A DNA stretch of 64,000 nt, from assembly GCF_026626635.1 (NCBI RefSeq), contig NZ_JAPNKA010000001.1, positions 372,001 through 436,000 of the forward strand, written 5' to 3'. Of this stretch, positions 32,952 through 43,961 are shown piece after piece. This stretch comes from Archangium lansingense (GTDB taxonomy: Bacteria; Myxococcota; Myxococcia; Myxococcales; Myxococcaceae). The stretch's first letter is position 1, and every line of letters starts with the position of its first letter. The notes under the pieces were generated by a model. That model saw only the letters and a program-made list of their open reading frames with translations, was not told where the DNA came from and made no database searches. Position numbers and translations under genes: made by a program.

Positions 32952-33257
32952 CTTGAGGAAGTGGAGCGGGCCCGGTGGTGGCGCGCTCGGGAGTTTTCCA
33001 CCCGCTTCCAGACGGACGCCTCGGTGGCTGTCTTGCTCGAGGACCTCGCCCGGTGGGGCCGCGCACCGGAGCACTGGGAGAAGTACCCGGAGCTCCTCTC
33101 CGCGGTGACGCCGGCGGAGCTTCAGGCCCTGGTGAAGCGCCTCAACCTGGGTTCCGAGGTCATCGTCATCACCGGCGACGCGGCGCTCCTCAAGCCTCAG
33201 CTCGAGAAGGCGGGCTATCGTGTCGAGCGCGAGGTGCGCAAGGCCCCAGCTCCTTGA
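32952..33257 (+). pseudogene. C-terminal remnant of an M16 (pitrilysin/insulinase-like) peptidase
   Basis: About 101 codons in one open frame: LEEVERARWWRAREFSTRFQ, TDASVAVLLEDLARWGRAP, EHWEKYPELLSAVTPAELQA and LNLGSEVIVITGDAALLKPQ. This matches the last part of M16 domains (the 'fetn.s.a..l..l..yglp.dy...y...i..Vt..dv...a...l.p..lvivvvGd' region). The HxxEH zinc motif and the first 350 or more residues are absent, and sequence upstream of 32940 is unrelated. No start codon or ribosome site serves it. It marks one edge of the accessory patch. Confidence 0.75.
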
Positions 33258-33288
33258 GCCTGGGGGGCACTGGGGGGCACAGGCCCGG

Positions 33289-33326
33289 ATACCCTCACCC
33301 CGTCCCTCTCCCGGGGGGAGAGGGGT
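33289..33326 (+). repeat. Cystobacterineae-type intergenic repeat, copy 7
   Basis: ATACCCTCACCCCGTCCC with CTCTCCC-GGG-GGGAGAG arms, between the M16 remnant and the convergent hybrid kinase. Confidence 0.75.
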
Positions 33327-33365
33327 GGTTGCGGAGTGGGGCGGGGTCTCTCGGTGGAGTGGGAG

Positions 33366-34893
<1,528 letters not shown>

Positions 34894-34919
<26 letters not shown>

Positions 34920-36930
34920 CAGTGCCCAGGCCCGTCTTGTGCAGCGCGTCCCGGATGCGAGTGATGGCGACCTCGCGGCTCAGCTTGTGCTTGGCGAGGA
35001 TGGTCGAGGTTCCCTTCTCCAGCCGTCGGCGCTCCTCCTCCTGGAGCTGGTGCGAGGTGTGGATGATGACGGGGATGTCGCGCGTGCGTGGATCCGTCTT
35101 CAGCTCGTCCAGCACGTCGAAGGCAGTCATGTCCGGCAGCACGAAGTCCAGGAAGATGAGGTCCGGGAGCTGCTCGCGAGCCAGTTGGATGCCCTCCGGC
35201 CCCGTGGCCGCCTCCGACAGGACGTAGGGCGTGTCCTTGAGCAACTGCCGCAGCAGGTAGCGGTGCACATCGTCGTCGTCGATGATGAGCAGCTTGTGCA
35301 CCGGGCCGCTGCGCGCCATCTCCGCGAGCTTGCGCAACAGCTGCTCTTCGCCCACCGGCTTGAGCCAGAACTCGTCGGCGCCCAGGGCTCGCGCCTTCTG
35401 CTCCCGGTCCATCAGCGTCACCACCAGGATGGGGATGTCGCACGTGGCCTCGTTGCCCTTGAGCTCGGAGAGGAAGCTCCAGCTCGTCTCGCCCTCCAGC
35501 ATGACGTCCATCACCACCGCGGCCGGGCGTACCCGCTGCAGCGTGCGCCGCGCCTCGTCCACCGTGCGCACCGGCAGCACCTGGAAGCCCGAGCGCGACA
35601 GGTACTTCTCGTAGAGGAAGAGCGTCTGCCGGTCGTCCTCCAGCACCAGCACCGGCGCGCGGCCCGGCTCCAGTTGCTGGCTGCGCTCGGCCATGCCGAG
35701 CATCTCCTCCACCTCCGGGTGCACTCGGGGCAGGGTGAAGGTGAAGGTGGAGCCCCGGCCCGGCGCGCTCTGCACCGTGAGGCTGCCGCCCAGGAACTCC
35801 GCCAGCCGCCGAGACAGCGCCAGCCCCAGGCCCGTGCCCTTCACCCGCTTCTGCAGCGGGCTCTCCACCTGGGTGAACTCCTCGAAGATGTGCGTCTGGT
35901 GCTCCGGCGCGATACCGATGCCCGTGTCGCTCACCCGGAAGCACACCGTGTCCTCCGGCCCCCGCTCCGCCGAGACGGTGACGTGGCCCTTCTCCGTGAA
36001 TTTCAGCGCGTTGGACATCAGGTTGCGCAGCACCTGGCTCACCTTGGCCTCGTCCGTCTCCAGCGCCAGGTCCGCGGGCGGCTCCTCGAAGCGCAGCTCC
36101 ACCCGCGAGTCCGCCAACACCAACGGCCGTATCATCCCGCGCAGCGCGCCCAGGAAGTCGCTGGCGCTGAAGCGCACCGGCCGCAGCGTCGCCTTGCCGG
36201 ACTCCATCTTCGACAGGTCCAACAAGTTATTGACCAGCTCGAAGAGGGCCTCGCCCGAGGAGCGGATGAACTGCACCTGCTTCTGCTGCTCGGCGGAGAG
36301 CGCGCCGTTGGCGGGGTTGAGCAGCAGCCGCGCCAGGCCGAGGATGGAGTGCAGCGGGGTGCGGAACTCGTGGCTCACGTTGGCCACCACGCGGCTCTTG
36401 ATTTCCGCGGCCCGCACCAGGCTCTCCGTCTTCTCGTCCAGCTCGGCGTGCAGGGTGCGCACGCCGCGGTTGGACTCCTCCAGGTCCCGGTTGAGGCGCG
36501 TCAGCTCGTCCGCGCGTCGCTTGAGCTCGCGCTGCTGGCGCTCCGTCTCGCGGTGCAGCGCCGCCAGCTCGCTCATCGTCTCGCTCACCTGCGAGAGCGA
36601 GTCGGCATAGTCCTCGGGCACCAGGCTGCCCACCAGCGCCACGCTGCCCTCGTGCGGCGCACCCCGGAAGGCGAAGGTACGCGGCACGCCCCCCACGCAC
36701 AGGATGGCCTCCCAGCGCTCCACCCGCTCGTCGCGAGCCAGGGTGATGAGCCGGTCCACCTTGTCCTCGGTGCCCTGCGCCGCCAGTGCACGCAGGGACT
36801 GGCCCGGCACGGCCTCCAACAGCCGCGCCGCGCGCTCATCCATCCAGGTGAGGGTGCCGGACGCATCGCACACCAGCGCCACCTCTCGGCTCAGGAAGTG
36901 CCACAGGGACGCGGGGACGGGCGTCGTCAT
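34894..36930 (-). CDS. Hybrid histidine kinase (PAS-HisKA-HATPase-REC-REC)
   Basis: 678 residues, cytoplasmic. A PAS-like sensor (about 8-108: LWHFLSREVALVCDASGTLT), a coiled coil (110-180), HisKA with NVSHEFRTPLHSILGL (His187), HATPase with LMSNALKFT, DTGIGI and GTGLGL, then two receivers: VLVLEDDRQ/VVMDVMLEG/WLKPV and LLIIDDDDVHR/IFLDFVLPD. The second receiver has HTS then ILAKHK instead of a KP pair. The ATG at 36930 lies in a four-base overlap with the stop of the 239-aa gene, indicating coupling. It may pass phosphate to the downstream kinase's receiver or to a distant regulator. Confidence 0.92.
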
Positions 36931-37646
36931 GTCTGCTCCTTCTCCAGGGCGGTCAGCCCCGTCGCCACCGTCACCCGGGGTATCTCCGAGACGGTGACGT
37001 CCCGGGCCAGCGCCGACTCCAGCGCCTCCAACATCCCGCGGTAGCTGCACCGCAGGTTGCGGCGCGGCCAGAAGCCCGCGTACCACCGCACGTGCTCCAC
37101 GAAGAGTCCCGGCCGCTGCACGCCCAGCGCGTCCATCAAGTAGGACAGTTGCAGCAGCAGCTCGTCGCCCAGGCGAATCTCCTGCCCGCGCGTGAGCGCT
37201 CCCTCACGTGCCGCCAGCTCGCCGAGCGTCTGTGGCACCAGCCGGGGCAGGGCCTCGCGCACAGCGCGCGCCGGGCCCTCGGGCCAATCCAGCGCGGACT
37301 CGGCCGCGCGCACGTACTCCAGCGCCTCGGGCGGCTGCGTCAGGCCCTCGTTCACCAGCGCCGCGTGCAGCCCCTGGAAGTGCGCGGCGAGGTGGCGAGA
37401 GCTCATGCCGCGCGGCACCAGCAGCCCCTGCAGCCAGCGCACATAGCGCTCCATCACCCCCGGGTCCTTTGCCTCGAGCGCCTGCACCAGGTAGCGCACG
37501 TGGAAGACAGCGTCCTCTCCTCCAAAGCGCCGTGCCCGGTCCTCGCCATAGCGGGCGAACCAGAAGGGGTCCTCGTAGAGCTCCGAGACGGAGGCCTCGG
37601 CCAGTCGATGCATGCGGCGCTCCACCTCACGGGCCAACGACGGCAT
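36927..37646 (-). CDS. All-helical hypothetical protein of the B12/kinase operon
   Basis: 239 residues, no signal peptide or membrane helix. It is mostly helix, with an N-terminal aromatic segment LYEDPFWFARYGEDRARRFG and two pseudo-repeats built around VFHVRYLVQALEAKDPGVME and LLQLSYLMDALGVQRPGLFV, each ending at RWLQGLL/RWYAGFW plus an RxxSxR-type stretch. The duplication suggests a two-lobed helical sensor or scaffold. Translation is coupled to the kinase (ATGA overlap) and the gene begins two bases after the B12-binding gene ends. No known family is assigned. Confidence 0.8.
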   Translation of the reverse strand: MPSLAREVERRMHRLAEASVSELYEDPFWFARYGEDRARRFGGEDAVFHVRYLVQALEAKDPGVMERYVRWLQGLLVPRGMSSRHLAAHFQGLHAALVNEGLTQPPEALEYVRAAESALDWPEGPARAVREALPRLVPQTLGELAAREGALTRGQEIRLGDELLLQLSYLMDALGVQRPGLFVEHVRWYAGFWPRRNLRCSYRGMLEALESALARDVTVSEIPRVTVATGLTALEKEQT

Positions 37647-37648
37647 GC

Positions 37649-38302
37649 CTAGACCTCGAACATCCTGCAGGCCGACGCCACCAGCTCGCGCGCGTCCTTG
37701 CCGAAGAAGGGGACTCCCAATTCCGCCTCGACCCCGGGTACCCAGGTGAAGGCCAACCCCCCTACGGCCATCGGTAGCCTTGGTGCCACCTCGCGCACCG
37801 CGGTCACGGCCTGGCGCAACGCGGGGATGTGGTACGTCATGGTGACGGAGAGTGCCAGCAGATCAGGGTTGGACTCGCGCACCTCGCGCGCCAGGTGCTC
37901 CGTGGGGATGCTCGCTCCCAGGAAGCGCACATCGAAGCCCGCCATCTCCAGGAAGTCGCTCGCCATGCGGGCGCCCAGCTCATGCAGCTCGCCCTCTACA
38001 CAGGCCACCATCACCCTGCGCCCGTTGGGCGGGTCCCTCGGCAGGTGCCGATAGAGGTGGGAGAGGGCGAGCTGGGAGATGGCGGTGGCCATGTGCTCCT
38101 GGGCTACGGAGATTTCGTTCTCCTGCCACTTCCGGCCGATCTCCCACTGGGTCTTCTGGATGACCTCCAGGTGGAGGGAGGGCAGGGGGAGGCCCTTGAG
38201 GACACCCTCGTCCACGAGCAGGCGCAGGGCTTCCCGGCGGTTTCCCGAGAGCTGGGCAGAGAGGTAGGACTCGCGGAGCGTGGCGAGGGTGTCGGTAGTC
38301 AC
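37649..38302 (-). CDS. Cobalamin (B12)-binding domain protein
   Basis: 217 residues from GTG 38302 (TTG 38338 possible). The helical cap (about 15-90) has W59...VAQEH (Glu69-His70) as in B12 photoreceptors. The Rossmann-like half has E-x-H-x-x-G (GELHELG, His107), close to the D-x-H-x-x-G that supplies the lower axial ligand, then LGASIPTEHLA, LLALSVTMTYH and MAVGGLAF. There is no MerR-type DNA-binding domain, unlike CarH. Lead gene of an operon with a helical protein and two hybrid kinases, so it may feed light or cobalamin status into a phosphorelay. That link is inference. Confidence 0.85.
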   Translation of the reverse strand: MTTDTLATLRESYLSAQLSGNRREALRLLVDEGVLKGLPLPSLHLEVIQKTQWEIGRKWQENEISVAQEHMATAISQLALSHLYRHLPRDPPNGRRVMVACVEGELHELGARMASDFLEMAGFDVRFLGASIPTEHLAREVRESNPDLLALSVTMTYHIPALRQAVTAVREVAPRLPMAVGGLAFTWVPGVEAELGVPFFGKDARELVASACRMFEV

Positions 38303-38561
38303 GGAGGAGGAATCGCGAGGTGGGGGGCGACGGGGCAAGGTACCCGGGTCTGTTCACTCCTAGAAGCGCGGGCCAATCGATTTCCCTGGCAGTCAACAAC
38401 GTGGGCACTGAGCGTAGGCCCGGGTGCGCCGCCCGTTTTCTCGAAAGTTGGGGGCACAAGGGGACGAGCGCGCGCCCTCGGGAACAAAAAACGCGCGGAA
38501 TCGAGCACGGAGGTAACAGCGGAATGCGGGCGCGGTGTTCCTCTCCCTGGCAGGAGGCCGC

Positions 38562-39356
38562 ATGCGTTCCCCCACCCGCACCCCCGACTGGCTCCTCGAG
38601 AGGATCGCCCTGGGAGAGCTCCCCCCCGAGGAGCTCGCCCGCGCCCGTGCCCACCTCCTGCGGGAGCCGGATGGCGCCGCCCGGCTCGCCGCGCTCGAGG
38701 CGGACACCGCCGCCACCCTCGCCCGGCATGTGCCCGCCGAGGTGGCCCGCCATGTGGCCTCCCAGGCCCGCGTCCACCAGGCCCGGCGGGAGCGTCCGGT
38801 CCGCCGGTTTCCCGCCATCGCGGCGGCCCTCATGCCGGCGCTCGCGGCCGTGGCCCTCGTCGTCCTCGCGCGGCCCGAGGGGGCCGTCCCGGGGGGGCCG
38901 GAGACGCCGGTGGAGGAGACGCGGGTGAAGGGGCTGGAGCCCCGGCTCACCGTCCACCGTCAGCGTGCTGGGGCCGCCGAGGTGCTCGCGGACGGGGCAC
39001 TCGCGGCCCCTGGGGACGTGGTGCAACTGGCCTACGTGGCCGCGGGCCGGAGCCAGGGCGTCATCCTCTCCGTGGACGGGCGAGGCACCGTCACCCTGCA
39101 TGCCCCCGAGTCCGGTGCCGGCTCGGTGCCGCTGGCGCCCGCGGGCACCCACCCGCTGCCGGGCGCCTACGCCCTGGACGACGCCCCCGGCTTCGAGCGC
39201 TTCTTCCTTATTACCGCCGACGCCCCCTTCACCCTGGAGGAGGTGCTCATCGCCGCTCGCTCGCTTGCTGGCCGTGCCGACGCACGCACCTCGCCGTTGC
39301 CCCTGCCTTCGCGGTACACGCAGGCCTCCTTCACGCTGGAGAAGTCCTCGCCATGA
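38562..39356 (+). CDS. DUF4384-like membrane protein of caspase module 1 (anti-sigma-like)
   Basis: 264 residues; AGGAGG four bases before the ATG at 38562. The N-terminus TPDWLLERIALGELPPEELA then RARAHLL has the shape of zf-HC2 anti-sigma proteins but has lost the His/Cys zinc ligands. A single membrane helix lies at about 85-105 (IAAALMPALAAVALVVLA). The rest (about 135-245) resembles the DUF4384 pattern: GDVVQLAYVAAGRSQGVILS and FERFFLITADAPFTLEEVL. The stop overlaps the caspase start (ATGA), so the two are coupled. It is the counterpart of the 50333 gene, but no sigma factor accompanies it. Confidence 0.8.
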   Translation: MRSPTRTPDWLLERIALGELPPEELARARAHLLREPDGAARLAALEADTAATLARHVPAEVARHVASQARVHQARRERPVRRFPAIAAALMPALAAVALVVLARPEGAVPGGPETPVEETRVKGLEPRLTVHRQRAGAAEVLADGALAAPGDVVQLAYVAAGRSQGVILSVDGRGTVTLHAPESGAGSVPLAPAGTHPLPGAYALDDAPGFERFFLITADAPFTLEEVLIAARSLAGRADARTSPLPLPSRYTQASFTLEKSSP

Positions 39357-41665
39357 GTGCCTCGAGAGTCTTCGCCCTCCTCTGCCTCCTGCTGGCCGCG
39401 CCCGCGCTCGCGGAGACGGGCCCGGTGCGGCGGCTGGCGCTGCTCGTCGGCGTCAACGACGGTGGGCCCGAGCGCGTGCGTCTGCGCTATGCGGTGTCTG
39501 ACGCGCGCTCCTTCGACAAGGTGCTGGGGGAGTTGGGCGGGGTGGCCCCCGGGGACAGGCGCGTGCTGGTGGACGTGGGGAGAGCGGGCCTGCTGGAGGC
39601 GCTCGGGGAGCTGCGCGCACGCACCGAGGCGGCCCGGGGCTCGGGGGCCTCTCGCGTGGAGGTGCTCGTCTATTACTCGGGTCACTCGGACGAGGAGGGC
39701 CTGCTGCTCAAGGGCGAGCGCCTGGGCTATGGCGAGCTGCGCCGCGCCCTCAACGCCCTGCCCGCGGACGTGCGCATCGCCGTGCTGGATAGCTGCGCCT
39801 CGGGGGCCTTTGCCCGCGCCAAGGGCGGCACCCGCCGGCCCGCCTTCCTGGTGGACACGGGCAGCAAGGTGAAGGGCCACGCCATCCTCACCTCCTCCAG
39901 CGAGGACGAGGTGTCGCAGGAGTCCGACAGGTTGGGGGCTTCGTACTTCACCCACCACCTCATCTCCGGCCTGCGCGGTGCGGCGGATGCCACTCGGGAC
40001 GGGCGCGTCACCCTCAACGAGGCCTACCAGTTCGCCTTCCACGAGACGCTGGCCCGCACCGAGAAGACGCGCGGCGGCGCGCAGCACCCCGCGTATGACA
40101 TCGAGTTGGCGGGCTCGGGGGACCTGGTGATGACGGACCTGCGGGCCACGTCGGCGGGGCTGTACCTCACCGAGGCGCTGGAGGGCCGGCTCTTCGTGCG
40201 TGACGAGGCGGGCACGCTGGTGGTGGAGCTGCAGAAGCTGCCGGGCCGGCCCGCGGAGCTGGGATTGGCGCCTGGGCGCTACCAGGTGCGGCGCGAGCTG
40301 GAGAGCGGGGCCTCCGAGGCGGCCTTCACGCTGGTAGAGGGGCAGCGCACCCCGCTGGCGCCCGCGAGCTTCCAGGCGATTCCGCTGGAGGCCACCGTGT
40401 CACGCGGAGGGCCGGAGGCGGTGGCCGTGGCATCCGCTGCACCCGTGGGGACCGAGGCCCTCGTGGCTCCGGCAGTGGCCACGGTGGCCATGGCGCCGCG
40501 CATGCGCGTGCCGGTGTCGCTGAGCTTCATTCCTCCGCTGAGCACCAATGCCTTCCGGGCGCCGGGCCAGCGGGTGGAGAACCAGTTCGCGTTCGGCCTG
40601 GTGAATGGGGGCACGGCGGTGCGGGGCGGGGCGCTGTCGCTGGTGGCGAACTGGTACGACGAGGAAGCCCACGGCGTGCTGCTGTCGACGGGCATCAACG
40701 TGGTGCGAGGCAACGCGAGCGGGTTGATGGCGTCCCCGGGGGCGAACATCGCGAGCGGTCACGTCGAGGCGTTGCAGATGGCGGCGGGGGTGAACGTGGC
40801 GGGCGGGGACGTGCGGGTGGGGCAGATGTCCGCGGGGGCGAACGTGGCGGGGGGCTCGGTGTGGGGCGTGCAGTTCGCCGCGGGCGGCAACGTGACGGGC
40901 GGGAGCTTCAGCGGCATCCAGGCAGCCGCGGGCCTCAACGTGGCGCGGGGAGACCTCACGGGCTTCCAGAGCGCGGCGGGTGGGAACGTGACGGGCGGCT
41001 CGGTGCGGGGCGTGCAGTGGGCAGCGGGTTTCAACCACGCGGGCAATGTGACGGGCGTGCAGGCGGCACTGCTCAACGTGGGTGGGGATGTCTCGGGCGC
41101 GCAGCTGGGGCTCGTCAACGTGGCCCGGGTGGTGACGGGCGTGCAGCTCGGCCTGGTGAATGTCTCCGAGGAGGTGAAGGGCGTGCCCATTGGACTGCTC
41201 TCCTTCGAGAAGAAGGGGCAGTTCCACGTGGAGCTGTACGGGAGCGACATCCAGCTCACCAACCTGGCGGTGAAGTTTGGCGGCAAGTACGTGTACACGA
41301 CGCTGCTGGGGGGCATCGGGCCGGATGACCGGTTGGAGCGCTTCAGCCTTGGTTTGGGGCTGGGGGTCCACCTGCCGCTGGGCGAGCGCATGTGGCTGGA
41401 CGGGGACGTGGCGGGCAGCTCGGTGCTGCGCGTGAGGGACCCGTTCGGCGGCAGCTCCAACGTGCTGGGCCAGGCACGGCTGATGTTCGGGGTGCAGCTC
41501 TTCGAGCGCTTCGCCTTCTTCGGCGGGCCCACCTACAACGTGTACGTCGCCGGGAGCGATCGGGACCGGTACTCGCTCACCACGCTGCCCGCGCGGGAGC
41601 AGTGGTTGGACCCGTCCACCTCCGTGCAGTACTGGCCCGGCGTGCAGCTGGGAGTGCGGATTTGA
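39353..41665 (+). CDS. Exported caspase-like protein fused to LA_2272-type surface repeats
   Basis: 770 residues with a signal peptide (MSASRVFALLCLLLAAPALA). Residues 25-260 form a C14 caspase: YYSGHSDEEG (His111) and VLDSCASGAF (Cys148), followed by an acidic loop DATRDGRVTLNEA. Residues about 430-620 are a run of roughly 14-residue repeats (VQMSAG/AAGxNVxGGxxxG) matching the LA_2272/LA_2273 surface-repeat family, likely a beta-solenoid or barrel strand set. The last 140 residues look like outer-membrane strands ending in VQLGVRI. A protease head joined to a surface repeat tail is unusual. Upstream open frame from 37829 is antisense to other genes and is excluded. Confidence 0.85.
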   Translation: MSASRVFALLCLLLAAPALAETGPVRRLALLVGVNDGGPERVRLRYAVSDARSFDKVLGELGGVAPGDRRVLVDVGRAGLLEALGELRARTEAARGSGASRVEVLVYYSGHSDEEGLLLKGERLGYGELRRALNALPADVRIAVLDSCASGAFARAKGGTRRPAFLVDTGSKVKGHAILTSSSEDEVSQESDRLGASYFTHHLISGLRGAADATRDGRVTLNEAYQFAFHETLARTEKTRGGAQHPAYDIELAGSGDLVMTDLRATSAGLYLTEALEGRLFVRDEAGTLVVELQKLPGRPAELGLAPGRYQVRRELESGASEAAFTLVEGQRTPLAPASFQAIPLEATVSRGGPEAVAVASAAPVGTEALVAPAVATVAMAPRMRVPVSLSFIPPLSTNAFRAPGQRVENQFAFGLVNGGTAVRGGALSLVANWYDEEAHGVLLSTGINVVRGNASGLMASPGANIASGHVEALQMAAGVNVAGGDVRVGQMSAGANVAGGSVWGVQFAAGGNVTGGSFSGIQAAAGLNVARGDLTGFQSAAGGNVTGGSVRGVQWAAGFNHAGNVTGVQAALLNVGGDVSGAQLGLVNVARVVTGVQLGLVNVSEEVKGVPIGLLSFEKKGQFHVELYGSDIQLTNLAVKFGGKYVYTTLLGGIGPDDRLERFSLGLGLGVHLPLGERMWLDGDVAGSSVLRVRDPFGGSSNVLGQARLMFGVQLFERFAFFGGPTYNVYVAGSDRDRYSLTTLPAREQWLDPSTSVQYWPGVQLGVRI

Positions 41666-41670
41666 GACGG

Positions 41671-41707
41671 CTCCCTCGCCCTCTGGGAGATGGTTGGGGT
41701 GAGGGTC
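41671..41707 (-). repeat. Cystobacterineae-type intergenic repeat, copy 8 (reverse orientation, diverged)
   Basis: On the minus strand it reads ACCCTCACCCCAACC followed by CTCCC-AGA-GGGCGAG. It is the only copy on the minus strand and the most diverged, with a shorter stem. It lies between caspase module 1 and the lower-GC ATPase gene. Confidence 0.6.
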
Positions 41708-41784
41708 TTCCCACGGACGTCTTCCGTGGGGGGTCATGAAAGGCGTGGAGTTTCCAGCGTGCTGGTGTGTGGTAGGAGTGCGCT

Positions 41785-43053
41785 ATGACGCCGAGCGCCC
41801 TCCACGTGCGCAACTACCGCTCCTTTCCAGGCCCTCAGCAGGTGGAACTGCGCCCGCTAACGTTGTTCTACGGGGGTAACAGCGCAGGAAAGAGCGCCCT
41901 GGTGCGCCTGCTGCCCTTGTTGGCGGATTCAGTGGGCTCTGATGTGGAAGGACCCCTCAATCTGTCCAGCCCGGCCGCGCGTGGGAGTACCTTCCGGGAC
42001 CTGCGCTGGAAGGGACTGACGGAGGATGATCCCACGGCGCTGAGCCTGGCTCTCGAATGGCGAGGAGATGCGTCCCTGTCGCGTGCCGAATTCTCCATGG
42101 ACCTGGAGCGTAACTGGCAGCGACTCATCCTCACGGGGTTCGAATTTCAGAAAAGCGGGGGTGAACTGCTCTTGTCAGGGCGGTGGCGTTTTCGTGTGGA
42201 CGAGCAGGCCTCTTCGGCACTCACCTATGAGGTCAAATCTCAGGGGGGAGGCGCTGAACTGCCGGTGCGATTCCGGGGGCTTGTGCCGGAGATTCCCGCG
42301 GGCCAATCCGAGCTGGTTTGGGCAATGGCGAGAGAAAGGCTGCTCGGATTGAGACGAGCGGTGCTGTGGTTGAGTTCGCGCCATCTCTCCGAGCGCATTG
42401 CCTCGCGCCCCACTGCGCCGCGCTGGACGATGCTTCCTGACGGGAGTGATGTCGGTCCCCTCTTGGCCTCGCAGCCCGAAGTCCGGGAGGAGGTGTCGAA
42501 CTGGTGCGAGAAGTACCTGAAGCGCTCCGTTGAGATCGATGAGGTACCGCCAGCCCACTTCCGCTTGGCGCTACGGCATGTCCGGCGTGCTGCACTCGAT
42601 ATCGACCTGCTCGACGCAGGAGAGGGCGTGCTCAAGGTCCTTCCTGTTCTGACCGCCATCGCCTTGAGTGGGCGCTCGGCACCTGATGCGCCGCGTATCC
42701 TAGCCATCGAGGAGCCGGAGTCGCACCTGCATCCCACGCTGCAGAAAGCTCTGGCCGAATACATCGCGACCACCGTGAGCAGCCGCCGGGAACTGCCCTG
42801 CATTGTCATGGAAACGCACTCGCAGCACATCTTGCTCGGCATGCAGATCGCAGTGGCCAGGGGGCAGCTCCAGCCCGAGCAGGTGCAGGTCTATTGGGTT
42901 CATCAGGACGAGGATGGGCGGAGCGTGGCCGAGCCGGTCAGTCTCGATGTGGACGGACGCCTCCGAGGCAACTGGCCACCCGATGTGTACACCGAGGTTA
43001 ATGACATGGCTGACGAGTTGCTGCTCGCGCGTCAGGAGCGACGCCGGTCGTGA
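41785..43053 (+). CDS. AAA/ABC-type ATPase (AAA_15, DUF3696-like), candidate defence gene
   Basis: 422 residues. SMC/OLD-like ATPase head: N-terminal LHVRNYRSFPGPQQVELRPL, Walker A GGNSAGKS (30-37), the signature-like LDAGEGVLKVLPV, Walker B ILAIEEPESHLHP (Glu309, Glu310) and the D/H-loop METHSQHIL. The C-terminus GRLRGNWPPDVYTEVNDMAD resembles the DUF3696 tail. There is no nuclease domain in this protein; a Toprim-like partner follows with a four-base GTGA overlap, the arrangement seen in PARIS and OLD/Gabija-like defence. Codon use and GC are lower than in the flanking genes, suggesting transfer. Confidence 0.88.
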   Translation: MTPSALHVRNYRSFPGPQQVELRPLTLFYGGNSAGKSALVRLLPLLADSVGSDVEGPLNLSSPAARGSTFRDLRWKGLTEDDPTALSLALEWRGDASLSRAEFSMDLERNWQRLILTGFEFQKSGGELLLSGRWRFRVDEQASSALTYEVKSQGGGAELPVRFRGLVPEIPAGQSELVWAMARERLLGLRRAVLWLSSRHLSERIASRPTAPRWTMLPDGSDVGPLLASQPEVREEVSNWCEKYLKRSVEIDEVPPAHFRLALRHVRRAALDIDLLDAGEGVLKVLPVLTAIALSGRSAPDAPRILAIEEPESHLHPTLQKALAEYIATTVSSRRELPCIVMETHSQHILLGMQIAVARGQLQPEQVQVYWVHQDEDGRSVAEPVSLDVDGRLRGNWPPDVYTEVNDMADELLLARQERRRS

Positions 43054-43961
43054 TCGTGACCATCGATGATGCCGTCTTCGCCACGCAGGTCGATCCCCTC
43101 TTGCTGCTCTCACTCATCCGCTATGGTTTTGAGGGGCGGCACATTGTGGTGACCTCGCCGCCATTCAAACGAGGTGGCAAAAATCGCGTCAACACGTGGC
43201 TCGCAGAACGTGATGAATTCGTGCGCGATGCGGTCATCGCTGCCTTTGACCGAAGCCGACGCGCCTTGTCCAACTCTGCCTCCCTTGTGGACGTCCGGGT
43301 GGCGGATCGGAAGCAATCCCACTGGGAAAGCTCGCCGCCGTTATTGACGCCCGAAGACGCAGCGCTTCTGCTCGCATTGCCATTGTGGCTGGTGTTCGAG
43401 AACCGGCTCACGGACAAGCACTTCCTGCTATGCGTGGCGTCTGAGCCACGACGAACCGCTCTCAAGAATGCCTTGCTCAAGGGATGGCTCCGAGCCGAGC
43501 ACGGAGGGGGGCTGGGGGACATGGGTAGGTACATCGCTGGTCTGCGGGAAGATCCTGCCGAACGGCTGCGCACTTGGGTGATGTTCGACAGCGATGCGGC
43601 TTCTCCAGGGCAGCCTTCTAGTCAATCCGAGGCACTCAAGATGAAGTGCGTGGGAGCATCCGTGCCACATCATCAACTTCAGCGCCGGAGCATCGAGAAC
43701 TATCTTCCGGCCCGGGCGCTCTGGCATTGGGCGGGTTCCTTTCGTGGCTTTGCCAGCACCGACCGACAACGTCTCGTCCGGCAGTTCGAGGCCATGTCGC
43801 CGGAGCAGAGGTATCATCTCGACATGAAGGAAACTTTCGACGAGCACATCGCGGAACTCTTCCAGGAAGAAGCCTTCAGAATCGACCCGGAATGGCTCCG
43901 CCAGGATGACCAAGGCCCCGAGGTTGATAACCTTCTACAGGGTCTCTTCGGACGGATGTGA
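43050..43961 (+). CDS. Toprim/DUF4435-like protein, candidate defence gene
   Basis: 303 residues, GTG start inside the ATPase stop. A central alpha/beta core has WLVFENRLTDKHFLL (Glu117), TWVMFDSDA (Asp180, Asp182) and HHQLQRRSIENYLP (Glu216). This order of an early Glu, a D-x-D and an 'IENYL' segment is what Toprim-like DUF4435 and related OLD-type nucleases show; the early Glu context (EN-x-L-T-D rather than EGxxD) is a variant. No other domain is recognised. With the ATPase it would form an ATPase/nuclease pair; nuclease or tRNA-targeting activity is inference. Low GC for this genome. Confidence 0.7.
   Translation: MIVTIDDAVFATQVDPLLLLSLIRYGFEGRHIVVTSPPFKRGGKNRVNTWLAERDEFVRDAVIAAFDRSRRALSNSASLVDVRVADRKQSHWESSPPLLTPEDAALLLALPLWLVFENRLTDKHFLLCVASEPRRTALKNALLKGWLRAEHGGGLGDMGRYIAGLREDPAERLRTWVMFDSDAASPGQPSSQSEALKMKCVGASVPHHQLQRRSIENYLPARALWHWAGSFRGFASTDRQRLVRQFEAMSPEQRYHLDMKETFDEHIAELFQEEAFRIDPEWLRQDDQGPEVDNLLQGLFGRM

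Noticed and set aside
38478..38510. GGGAAC plus A-tract upstream of the DUF4384-like gene as an ECF promoter
   Set aside because: The spacing to a -10 element could not be fixed, and the similarity with the A-run before the sigma gene at 49755 is limited to the A-run itself.
37829..39352. Long upstream extension of the caspase frame on the plus strand
   Set aside because: It runs antisense to the B12-binding operon and out of frame with the DUF4384-like gene; no signal peptide would result. The ATG at 39353 with a signal peptide and an ATGA overlap is the real start.
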